Origin: Aspidiotus rigidus
Lineage: Eukaryota > Arthropoda > Insecta > Hemiptera > Diaspididae
Direction: 5' to 3'
DNA length: 64,000 bases
Assembly: GCA_035079385.1 (NCBI GenBank)
Contig: JAVHKY010000008.1
Location: 4,076,001-4,140,000 of the forward strand
In this document: one piece after another, positions 1 through 11,700 of the stretch
Layout: each line of letters begins with the position of its first letter
Position numbering within the stretch: position 1 is the stretch's first letter
The notes under the pieces: generated by a model
Database searches by the model: none
What the model was told of the DNA's origin: nothing
Seen by the model: the letters and a program-made list of their open reading frames with translations, nothing else
Translations under genes and position numbers: made by a program

Positions 1-224
1 AATGATACTGATTTTTCATCTCTTGAATCATTCATAACCCCCTCCCCCCCGCCAAGCACAAAGATATATACTACACGCCATTCGCCTGATTTCGTAACTT
101 CAAATTTATTACGCATAAACCTTCTCCTAGGCAAGCTAAAGCAATGGAAACAAATTCCAAGTTTGTAGGTGAAATAGGAATAAAGTTAACTGGATTTGCG
201 ATTTTGCAACTTCTCTTTATATAA

Positions 225-640
225 TAGATAGCTCGAGAGTTGAAATTTTTCCAAGTCCCTTTCATATCATATATAGCTCGAGAGACGAAATTTTTTCTAA
301 GTCTCCCTCCTATCATATAATATGGCTCCAGAGTCGAAATTTTTCCAAGTCCCCCTCCTATCATATATGTATAGCTCGAGAGTCGACATTTTTCTATGTC
401 CCTCTCCTATCATATATGTATAGCTCGAGAGTCGAATTTTTTTCCAAGTCTTCCTCCTATCATATATGGCTCCAGAGTCGAACTTTTTCCAAGTCCCCCT
501 CCTATCATATATAGCTCGAGAGTCGAAATTTTTCTATGTCCCTCTCCCATCATATATGTATAGCTCGAGAGTCGAAATTTTTCCAAGTCCCCCCTCCCCC
601 CCTATCATATATAGCTCGAGAGTCAAAATTTTTCCAAGTT
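225..640. repeat. Tandem minisatellite, about 9 units of 44-52 bp
   Basis: The word AGCTCGAGAGTCGAAATTTT, or its variant with GGCTCCAGAG, recurs near 230, 274, 323, 371, 421, 468, 512, 561 and 613. Each unit continues with CCAAGTCCCCCTCCTATCAT and an ATATAT tail. The spurious open frames across it on both strands come from the repetition. The same unit recurs singly, in either orientation, at several other places in the window, so this is a local expansion of a dispersed repeat. Confidence 0.9.
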
Positions 641-713
641 TTTTGCTGGACGATGCACGTCGCACGGCAAATTTCTCATGCAGCCCCCCATAAAACAGGT
701 TCCCTGTTAAAAA
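641..713. repeat. Copy of dispersed repeat with palindromic AACAGG/CCTGTT core
   Basis: Directly after the minisatellite come a TTTTTTGCTGGACG segment, GCACGGCAAATTTCTC and then the near-palindrome AACAGGTTCCCTGTT at 694-708. The same order of words is seen near 9110-9190, 41520-41600, 58490-58545 and, inverted, near 40925-41005 and 63046-63110. This is a member of an unnamed interspersed family. No coding capacity is visible. Confidence 0.75.
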
Positions 714-1695
714 CAGACTATTCCCTCTTTTTAATTGGGATGAGCCGATTTCTGAAAATCAGCACTCTGGTTTTATGAAAACGGTGAGCTGGTCTTAGAA
801 AAATGGTAAATTCTTGACATAGATTTTATGGGTATAATTAAAACATAAAACCCTTTTCTCGACGCTCTAGAAGTCTTAGGGATATTTAGCTCGAAAATCA
901 ATGTTTTACCCAGCTCTTGCAGCTAAATAGGTAGTTTGAGATAAAATTTTTCAAAACACAAATTCACCCCTCCTTTTTCCCTGACAAATTTGTGGCCTGT
1001 TAGAAAACGAGTCTATAGAAAAAATAAAAACAGTCTATTCCCTCTTTTTAATTGGGATGACCCGATTTATGAAAATCAGCCCTCTGTTTTTATGAAAACG
1101 GTGAGCTGGTCTTAGAAAAACGGTAAATTCTTGACATAAATTTTAGAGGTATAATTAGAACAAAAAAAACTTCTCTCGACGCTCTAGAAGTCTTAGGAAT
1201 ATGTAGCTCGAAAATCAAATATTTTCCAAAGTTTTATCCAACTCTTGATGCTAAATAGGTAGTTTGAGATAAAATATTTCAAAATACAAACTTCCTCTCC
1301 TTTTTCCCTGACAAGTTTGAGGCGTGTTGGAAAACGAGTCTATAGAAAAAATAAAAACAGTCTATTCCCTCTTTTCAATTGGGATGACCCGATTTATGAA
1401 AATCAGCCCTCTGTTTTTATGAAAACGGTGAGCTGGTCTTAGAAAAACGGTAGATTCTTAACATAAATTTTATAGGTATAATTAAAACAGAAAACCCTTC
1501 TCTCGACGCTCTAGAAGTCTTAGGAATATTTAACTCGAAAATCAAAGTTTTACCCAGCTTTTGCTCCAGAATAGGTAATTTGAGAAAAATATTTCAAAAT
1601 ACAAATTCACCCCTCCTTTTTCCCTGACAAGTTTGAGGCTTGTTTGAAAACGAGTCTACAGAAAAAGATGTCTATTCCTCTTTTTAATTGGGATG
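714..1695. repeat. Tandem array of about 320-bp units, three full and one partial
   Basis: The anchor ACAG(T/A)CTATTCCCTCTTTT starts at about 714, 1031 and 1359, with a shortened form near 1669, giving periods of about 317 and 328 bp. Each unit carries GAAAACGGTGAGCTGGTCTT, TCTCGACGCTCTAGAAGTCT and CCTTTTTCCCTGACAA in the same order. Units differ by scattered substitutions and small indels. No open frame runs through them. The junction with the preceding repeat copy is abrupt. Confidence 0.9.
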
Positions 1696-1699
1696 AATG

Positions 1700-2790
1700 T
1701 CCCATCGTATTCTAAATAATTTTTCCAAAATATTTTTATTATATATTTTTTTTTTCATCTTTTTCTCTCACTTCCCCCTCCCCCCGGCCATAAAATTTTC
1801 TGATTACGCCACTGTCGCGCTTCTGAGGCTACCTGAGACGCAAATGCATGTCCATAGAATAAGTGCCTTGTATGTCTTCATCGACGAAGTCGAGAAACTG
1901 AAATGTAATTTTTTTCTAAATTTCTGTACTCATAGGACTCAGAGCCCAAGGTTTCGAATGGGGTTTTCTTGTTTATAAGTCTTCAAATCAAAACTAATTT
2001 CGAATGCTTCAGATCGCAGACATGTTATGTTTTTGAAGGAAAATTGAGTACTGTACATTTATATTTCCAGGGTATTACAATTTTTTTTCTTTTGCATCAA
2101 TACCCAGCCTATTTGGGTCATATTCCGACATTGTACGTCGATTGAATTTCAATACGAAGTGTCAAGTTTATCGGTCGACCTTTAAATGCTGTATATTTAC
2201 AAACAGAGAATATTCTAAAGTATTCTCAGTTTAGATTACAAAGTATCAGACGTGAGTTCGTGCGGGCTATCGGTAAATTTTCGGCATGGTCTCAATTGTT
2301 GAATCTTGTAGCGTTTTTTTTTCGCACGTGTCACCCGATCGATATATATCTGTCATCATCTCGCTATCTAGACAATGATTTTGAGAGAGAATGAAAATTG
2401 AATGAATCGTATAAACATTTTTCGCGATTCAATACGCTGTTTGTTTTGATTTATAAATTGAAGTGTAAATATGGTGGTTGTAGGTACGTCGACGACGATA
2501 GTCATCTTGGATCGTTCGTGATGTTTATCATGAAACATGAAAAAATGACACAAGTAACAACAAAATAGGTACCTACCCATTCCAGTGTCGTATTTAATAT
2601 TCGCGACTGTTTCATCTTATAATTAGTCCGATCGAACGCGCGGGCAAGAATATTCATAGTTTGGTACCGTATCGAAAAATTGTTGGTCGTGGTGAGACCG
2701 TACCCAGCTTACTTTATTTGTTTTTGATTAAGTTCAAAAATTGCTTCATTTTTTACGAGTGAAAAAGGAAGGCTTCGCCCCTCTGGCAGT
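1700..2790. other. 5' flank of the heparanase gene
   Basis: About 1.1 kb between the tandem repeats and the heparanase start codon. It contains T-rich tracts and no convincing gene. The heparanase promoter and 5' untranslated region must lie here or further upstream. No TATA box or initiator was singled out with confidence. Short open frames on both strands show no family resemblance. Confidence 0.4.
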
Positions 2791-5700
2791 ATGGCCCTCT
2801 TGTCTCAATTTTGGATCGTGATCTTGTGGACTTCTTTCGTCGGCCTCAACACTAGTGCGGACGCGTCTTCCATTACTTTATTTTCTTCGTACCATATCAA
2901 CGACAAAAAGTCACTTAGTTCAGTCGGAGAACGATTCTTGAGTTTCACCTTGGAACCCGAACTTTTGACTCATGTTGCAGAATGTGGGTAAGTACATTTC
3001 AGATTATTTTATCGAACTGAATTGAGGACCTTTCTGTCGCAAAAAAGCATCCGTTCAATGTATTTCTTATAGGACGGACGCCCTTTTGATAGGAAGGTCT
3101 TAATTGTTCACTCAGCGCACAACTTATTCAAATAGGTATATTTGTTCAATCTCAAATGTCTGAAAGTTCGGAACAGCCTCCTTTTCCCCTCGTTCAACAG
3201 AGTTTCTTGAGAAATTTCTTACTCTCGTTTCTTTATTTAGAATTTGTTGCTGACAATTTTTTTTTTCATCCATGTGTGAACAAATTATACTTGCTGCGCA
3301 AAAAAAAAAGATTTACACATCCCGGGACTGCATGTTTTGAATTGTAAATGTGAAATTTAATGCCCGGAAATATATTATTTATTTCGGAAAATAAAATTAT
3401 TTTCATTTTTTTTTTTCACCGCTACAATTTTAACCACTCAACGGGTCAAAGCTCGGGATGAAATATTGGGATTAAATAGATTTGCAGTAGTAAGTGGATC
3501 GAAGGAAGTTTAAAGTGCGTTAGTGATGGTTTCCGAATTGTTCGAAAGAGCAGAAGGGGCTTGTGAAGAGACAGAAAAAGAATGTCTGATGTTTACCAGA
3601 GAAGGGTAGATGAAGAATGTGAGCTGAATAAATTTTCAGTTTGGCAGTATTGATATGAAAGAGTAGCAGAGAGTTTAATGAGTAGGAAGGAGTGGGTTAG
3701 GCGAGTGTGCCCAATTAGAAGTCGAGTTACGTCTATTTCCTCGTGGCGTGAGGAACGGATTGGAGAAGACCAAGGGATAGGACGAAATTTGTTGCGTGGT
3801 TGACAGGACCTAAGACAGTGCCATGATGAGATGATTTGGGAACGTGAGAAAATTTTAAGTTGTAAGCCGAAGAGGGGGGAGCAATGTTTGCTCGGCAGCC
3901 AGATCCACTGCGTCTTATTCCAGTAGACCGTTATGACTAAGGACCCAGAGGAAAGCAATTGAAGACAGAGACGATGTTGAGGTATGCACGAGGGTGAAAA
4001 TGCGCTAAACGGTCGGCTTGGAAGGGTAGAGGTTTTCTTACGTAAGAGAACACGAAATATCATCACAGACTATCACAGATATATTCGAAATAAAATTAGA
4101 GTGAACAGAAGAATTTGATTGCCAATTCCGTCGAGAGGCTTGAGAGGCCGGGCACGAGACGAATGGTCAAATCTAGGTAATTTAGGCAGTCGTTAGCAAC
4201 TTCGATGGTAAATTGCATAGACGGATGAAATTCGTTGAGTTTGTTATGAAGTTGATGAAGAAACTCGTCCATATTAATAGTTTGTCGTCCATGTAGCAAG
4301 TGTAATGGAGGAGATGGCCTTCGTCGAACTCATTAGGTAGAACGTGCTCCTCCAGGTGAGACATGGAGACATCAGCTACTAGAGTAGACAAGGGACCCCC
4401 GTAGGCAGCCCATCGGGGAACCGGTATGTTTTCCATCGGATAGTTGCACGGCTTGGAGAAAGGAGAGAGAGGAGGAACTTACAGGATTGAGGGAGAAGAG
4501 AAAGGTGAGTAAGGCAGCTGGAATAGTTGGCAGATAGTTCAGCAGAATATGTGGAGGTCGAGTTTTTCATACGAGAAAGTGACATTTCACCATTGATCAA
4601 GAACGAGTAGCCAGTTTTGGAGCCTGATTTGGATCCATACATCTGTAAAGCCAAGCTTGTGGGAGAGAAAGTCATTAATAATTGTGTCTTATACAGATTA
4701 TGTTGGACAATTTCAGTGGGTTGGCCAGGTAGAGGCGAATGAGAGTTGGCGAAAATGAGAAAATGGATAGAGAAGGGGCTGGAGGTGGTGGTCTAGATGG
4801 GATTGTCATGAGAGGAGTAAAGAATTTTTGGGAAGGAGAGAGGGGAGGGAGGTAAAGAGATGGGGAAACTGGGCAGCAGACGCGTGAAAGTTAGCTGTAA
4901 TCAATAATAGAGGGGGAATGCTAGCCTCAGCGAATGAAATAAGCCTAGGGCTTGTGTGCCAGGCACCGAGGGCTGAACGTAGGGCTGCAGATTGTTTTGT
5001 ATCTAGGTATTTCAGAGAGAATTTATTAGCCTGTCTGTAGATAGAGGATCCGTAGTCCAGTTGAGATCGGATTCGAGAGTTGTATAGTTGAAGGAGGAGC
5101 TTGCGACTGCCACCAGTGCGAGTGTGCGATAGATATTTAAGGACATTTAGTGAGTTTAGATGTTTGGCTTTTAGGATTTTAATGTAGGAAGTCTAGGAGT
5201 GAGCTCTGTGCTGCTACACTTCTGGCTGAACAAATGAATGTTATACACGAAAAAATGCTATGTACTTTGATTCTTAATCAGCGACCGACTCTTCCATCGT
5301 TCTTTCATGGATTCGCAAACCTGATAACTTTAAAACATTTGTAGCAAATAGAGTTCAATGCATTCAAGACCTATCTGAAAACTTTATTTGGGATCACGTT
5401 CTTTCAGCCAAAAATGCAGGTGACGTACTCTTACGCGGTCTTATACCCAACGAACTCCTGGTGGACGGGTCCCCAGTGGCTCTCAAGTCACCCATTTGAC
5501 TCGGTAACAAAATTAGTCAGGTATACTGCTATTGCTATGAGATTCATTTCCAACTTGCGTTAAAGCCGTATCCTAGGATTTCTTATCACTCTCTTGGAAT
5601 AACAAGCGGCACTCAATACACTTATGAAAACTCCCAAGCAGAACATTTTGCCGAAGAAATAGAAGCCATCAAAAAGGGAGAACCTGTGAATAAAAACAGT

Positions 5701-8700
5701 CCATCAAAATTTTCATCCGTAGAACTATAGACAGTGATGGGGTTCTACGCCTCGATGCCCGAATAAAACTAGTTCAAATCTCATTTGAGCAGTGTCAACC
5801 AGCCATTCTAAGTTCTAAGCACAGATTGACCAAACTAATAATCAGACTCGAGCATCTTAGGTACTACCACGCAGGACCTCATTTATTAAAATAAGTATTA
5901 AGACCTCAGCTGAGCTTCTCACACTAATTTTTTTATTCTACGTAATTTTTCAGGGAATTGAACAAGTCTTCGAATTTATTTCGAAGTTTAGTCCCGGCTT
6001 ACTTGAGGATCGCTGGTCCAGATTCGAACAAGTTACTCTTCCAAATTAATGGAGACAGTAAACCACAATCGAGTGTTTTTCCTGATGGCCACGAAAATCT
6101 TCTCATCAAAGGTAAAATTTCAAAATAATTCATAAGCGAAAAAGAAAGGGGGGAAGAATCGTGAGTAGAGTTTTCTGTTGAGACAAGATCTGCATTTCTT
6201 CGAAAAATATTTTCAAATTGTTGTCACAATCAAGAGAGGTATTTGGAAAATTTTCGAGGAAGTGGAAATTTGAACGAGAAAATTTTCCTGAAATGTTCTG
6301 AGCAAAAAAATTCTCTGTAGAGGCATTTTGAACGCATGGTTCTATGATTTTAATGCAAATTTTTCAATTCTGATGATATTTTATCCTCGAATCCTCCCTC
6401 CCGCAAATACCCTGTTGAGAGAAATTCTCACTACTAAAGAGACTGTACTTGTAAAAAGTGACTGTAACCTAATTCTGGTTGTCTATTCTTATAGGCACTC
6501 AATGGCTGAAATTCATCGACTTCGTAAACAAAACGGATTTACGAGTTATTGTATCTTTGAATGGAGGTTTTGCGAAAGGAAATTTGGATTCCGATCTAAC
6601 AAACGCGCTGGAATTCATCACCTTTTCGAACAAGAATAATTTGGATCTAGATTGGGAATTGGGATACGGTGAGTAGTTCACTCCAAATCGAGAGTGTTCC
6701 TGGAAGATTTTGACGTGTGGTATTCTTACATCCCGTTGTAGAACTTCAAAAGATATCTGACCACAATGGAAAACCTATGGGACGAGACGTTTCCAAACTG
6801 CGAAAAATTCTCGAAGTGTTTCCTCGTTACCAAAAAAGCTTAATTTTAGGACCCGATATGACTAGTATGGAAAGCCGAGCAGATATCGCGTTCGTGCGAA
6901 ATTATTTGTCGGAAGCTGAGGACTCGTTGGACGTATTTACGCTGCACTAGTGAGTATACACCAAAGATGAAGAGCATAGAGGAAAAAAGGTGATTGTCTA
7001 AAAGAAACGATCTGGACAATTGGATTTTTTGCATCAGTGAGAAAAAACCGTTTTTTCAGATTGTTTCGTTTGGACACTTACTCTTCATATATTTGTACTG
7101 AGTCTGCAAAACTCAGAATCCTTGAAAGAAGAAAATTTAAGGAAAACGATAAACACTCTTGCCTAATTATGGAACCCCTTCTATGTAAAGCCTATCTTCG
7201 GGGAGCAGGGAGCAATTCCCTTCCCTAAATAGAGAAGCCCAATTTGGCGCCAAGGTAAAATAACAAATTGTAAGTTGATGAGAAACCGACAAACAAATTT
7301 TTTATAATTTTTGTGCCAGCCCCCCTTCACCTAGTGGTTTCACAAATGAATAGATCTATTAATTTTTGGGTATCCAAAGTGTCTTGGATTTAGCACGAGT
7401 GAAAACCTTGCCTCCCTCCCACTTTTCTCCAAAAGTTTTCAGAATTAATTTCAATAATTATAAATCGCAGGTACCTACTTAAGAATTATTATACTTTTCT
7501 CAGAAATTCAGAGGCCTCTTTCCTCCTTTTAAGACAGACTCAAAAACTCAGTTTATTTACAAACTTTCGATGAAAATTTTCAATACCATGTCTAACTGAA
7601 TTTTTTACATTTTCATTTTAGCGACTTTTCCCGGTTAAAAGAAAGTGACAGTGTGTACGACACGCTTTTACCGATTTTCAATAAAATGGAAACTTATCTC
7701 TGGAATAGAGATGGTGTTCCAAAAACCATTTCAAAGGGAGTAATCGATAAAAAATCCGTATGGATGGGTGAGAAATATTTTCAAAAAAGTTTGATCAGTT
7801 ATAGAATAAGAGAAAAATTTGAGATCACACGTGTACTTCCTCCCAATTTTAGGAGAATCAGAAACCAAGGATCAATCGTGTTCGTTTTCGGATACGTTAT
7901 CGTTTATCCACAGGTTAGGAGCGTCAGCGAAACTTGGCGCCTCCGTATTTCTTCGTAAGCCTCATCTGATGTCTTTGTACGAGCCCACATCGGTAAGAGA
8001 AGAATGATTTAAAGTTAAATATTTTTATACGTTTTTTGTTTCTTTGCTTTCATTTATTCGTTTTTACATGGACAGGAATATTGGGCGGCAGTTATGTACA
8101 AGTCTTTGGTTGGTAAAACTGTGCTTGATACGAGGTTGGTCAACGGAAATAACTCGAAAGTATTCGCTTTTGGTCACTGCTCTCGAGTTTCTACTTCCGA
8201 AGAAAGCATAATAAATCCGAACATCGCTTATGAGAAGGGAGCTGTAACACTTTATGGTATCAATACCGGCTCCGAGTGGTCGCGCTTTTTCTTCAGATTG
8301 AATTCCAGATACGAACAGCTAATTCATCTTTACGTCTTGACCGAAGATAGAAGCTCCCAGTAAGTTCTATTTTCTAAATTTCTGATCGCCAGATAGAGAT
8401 TTGGAATTTCCGATGAATAAGGCACCTACCTCAAAGGGTCAAAAGAGAAGTATTTTCAAGGCACTTGGCAAAATTTCGATTCGCGACCCGTATTATATGA
8501 TAAAAGGGGGACTGATGGTGTTTGAATAGTTGCCTATCTGGCTCATTGAAGGAGCTAAGCCTACAGATTACTTGAAGGGGTTATCCTTGTGTGGGTCATA
8601 GAATGTATTATTTAGAACAGGTTTCGTCTCACCTCCGAGGGACTTGAACCATTTTTGCCGAGGTGTAACTTGGATCATTTTGATGTCATAAGATCGAAAG

Positions 8701-11700
8701 TCAACATTTTTCCAAGTCCCTTTACTATCATACAACATTGCTTGAAAGTCGAAATTCTTTCAAATCCCCCTCCTATCATATAATATGGTGAGGGATTTGA
8801 AAAAATTTCACTTGCTTATGGCGTCATCAAATCGTAACGTCACAGGGTCGAAAGTCAACATTTTTCTCAAGTCCTTCTCTTATCATATTATTTCATGGTG
8901 AGAGACTTGGAAAAATTTCACTGATCCTTGACGTCGTCAGATCGTGACGTCACAGGGTCAAAAGTCGAAATGTTTCCTTGTCCGTTTCCTATCATACAAT
9001 ATAGGTAGCTCGAAATACGAAATTTTTTCAAGTCCCTTGCTATAATGTAATATAATAGGAGAGGGACTTGCGACCATTTTTCTGCTAATTATGTTGGATT
9101 TGGACCATTTTCGTTTTTGACGGACATCACACGGCGCACGGCAAATTTTTCGAAAAATACCCCATAGAATATCTAGGTTCCCTTCGAAAAGGACTTGACT
9201 GAAAATAAAGGAATGACCGCCCTCTCTCTTAGCACCCCTCTCCTGACCACCCTACTGAGTCCAGCTTTTGGCGATCATTTAAAAAATATTTTAAAATGTT
9301 GAGAAATTTCTTCTTTATTCCAAGTTTACATATATTATTTTCTTTTTTCCAGAAAAACCCTCCTCAACAGGCAAGAACTGCATTTATCTGATGACAATGA
9401 GCTGCCGATGGTATCGCCAAAAATTCGCGAATATGCCAAGTACGTCTTTCTACCCCCGAAATCGATATTTTTCCTGGTTTTGCCGTACGCTAATTCTCGT
9501 GCTTGCGTAAATCAAAATACGGATGAAACCTATGAAGTCTTGAGGAAGAACAAGGCATCATCTTTACTCAACGGTAACGATACGGAGGTCGACGATGGTA
9601 CAGGACTTCTAGAAGAGGGTGAAGTAGACGATGGTATGATCTATGTTTCATTTCCTAAAAAACAGAATAATTCCACATCATCTTCTCCGGAACCTAAAAC
9701 CTCTAAGAATACCAAGTTTATCACCTATTCTGACGACACTTGGCTTTCACCACTCCCAGACCAGTTGAAAGAAATTTTCTACAAAGGTCAAGAACGAGTC
9801 AGTAGCGACTCTCCTCCTCCAGAGTCCGTAACTCCCAGAAAAGAGAGAAAATCTAATAAAATCGAAAACTACAGAATTATAACCCAAGCCTTACTAGGCA
9901 AACGAAACGTGTCACAGACTTTCGAGGAGGATATAAATAATTCTCGTTTTTCTCGCTCAGTGAACAAAGGTCAAGAACGAGTCAGTAATGGTTCTCCGAT
10001 TTCAGAGTCCATGACTCCCAGAACAGAGAATAACCCCACTGAAGTTATGAACTATGCGTCACTAGGTGTGCAAAACGTTTCACAGAATCTTCGCTCCTCT
10101 CGTTCAGTGATGGTAAATGGAGACGACGATGTAATGAAAGATGAGAAGAGCGATTGGGATGATAACGTAAGTGGAGGTGAAATCGCTTCACTCGAAGACT
10201 GGGAGTATAAACCTGATTCAAGGCGTATGGTTGAGGAGGAAGAAGAGCAAGAAAAAGAATGGAGAGACTACGGAGAGAATCCAGATCGTGATTTGTTTTT
10301 GCATTCACGGAAAAGGAGAGACATCGATGCACTCAACTCAAATTCATCTTCAGCAGGCGTTTTCCCTGTAGACATCGTTGATAACTTATCTGACAGCGAA
10401 GATGCTTTCTCATTCGATTCAGATGCTCCAGTCGTGTTTATGGTTGACAGCAACGATCCCGAAAATGTACGTCCCAGTCGTGGAATCGTCTCCGACGCAC
10501 AGGAAAATCTGTCCATCCAGCCTCATCTTCCTGGTTCTTTCATCCACAAATCCAAGAAATCTAAATCGACTAAAGGTTTCACGGTTACACCCAGTGTTAA
10601 TGATGAAGTGATGGCTTCGACAGAGGGGGCGTCATCATTCTCTGAAAATGTATCGGTAGGAGAGAGGCAGCCGGTTGAAAACACAGAAATGGAGTCTACC
10701 ACGTTAACTCAATTATTATCGAGCGAAGAAACGTCTGAGTTAAGTAGTTTTCTTCCTACGGTTCACGATGACTCCCCAAATTTAACGACCGAGGTTATGG
10801 AAGCGGGAATGACTCCCGAAGTGTCACTGAACGCACGTTCGATGCCTGAAGAGTCATATGACGAAGGAGATGATACTGCTAAACACGCTGACGAGGGACA
10901 TCAACCCACTCACAAGCACGAACCTAGACATACGCTCCGACCACGGCTAAAACCAGCCAAACTTCCTATCACTGGTCCCAAACACCCTTCGGGCTATTCC
11001 TCGGTCTCTTCGACGAAAAGTCCGATCGGTAGACGACATCATGCGCGGTCCATTCCAGCCAACAAAAAAAGAATTATTAAATTCAAATCCGGGGACAGCG
11101 ACAGAACCCAAACGTCTAAAACGCTACCCGAACTCATCCGAATGGCTCAAGAAAAATTGCAGAGTATGCTGGAAGCTAACCGAGCGAGAATTAAAGCGTT
11201 GAGAGCAGAACGAGAGCAGAAAAGATTGCTGAATCCAGATCCTAATGTGATGGCACCGCGTAGGCAATCACGCTCAAAACGCAATGTCGAAAAAATTAAC
11301 ATTCCTCGCCAGCACCTCCAATTAGATAAAAAAGTCACTTTCGAGCAAAATTCGACCACAAATGATCAATTACAAGCTGGAAAAAGTGTTAGCGAAGACG
11401 TATTTCATAAGGCGCAAGATGTGTGCAAGGATTTGAGTAAAAGTGCCCAAGGAATTTATAGCGACGTTTCGGATAGTATGCAGGAAAAATTACGTTCAAT
11501 AACCTCGTGGATTGAGGACAAGTATAAGAACCTGAAAAGAGATTTGACCTCCGCTCGTAGCGAACACGATGTTTCTCAGATGAGGAAACGAATTCATGAT
11601 TACAACGAAGAAATTCGCAAAGAGCTAGCTGAAATGCGAGAACGATTGAGGGCTCGTCGTATGGAGGGTCGAGGAGCGAACGTCGACGTACATCAAGCGG

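Noticed and set aside
2396..2410. TGAATGAA word upstream of heparanase as a capicua operator
   Set aside because: The octamer occurs by chance many times in AT-rich DNA. One copy without clustering is not evidence of regulation.
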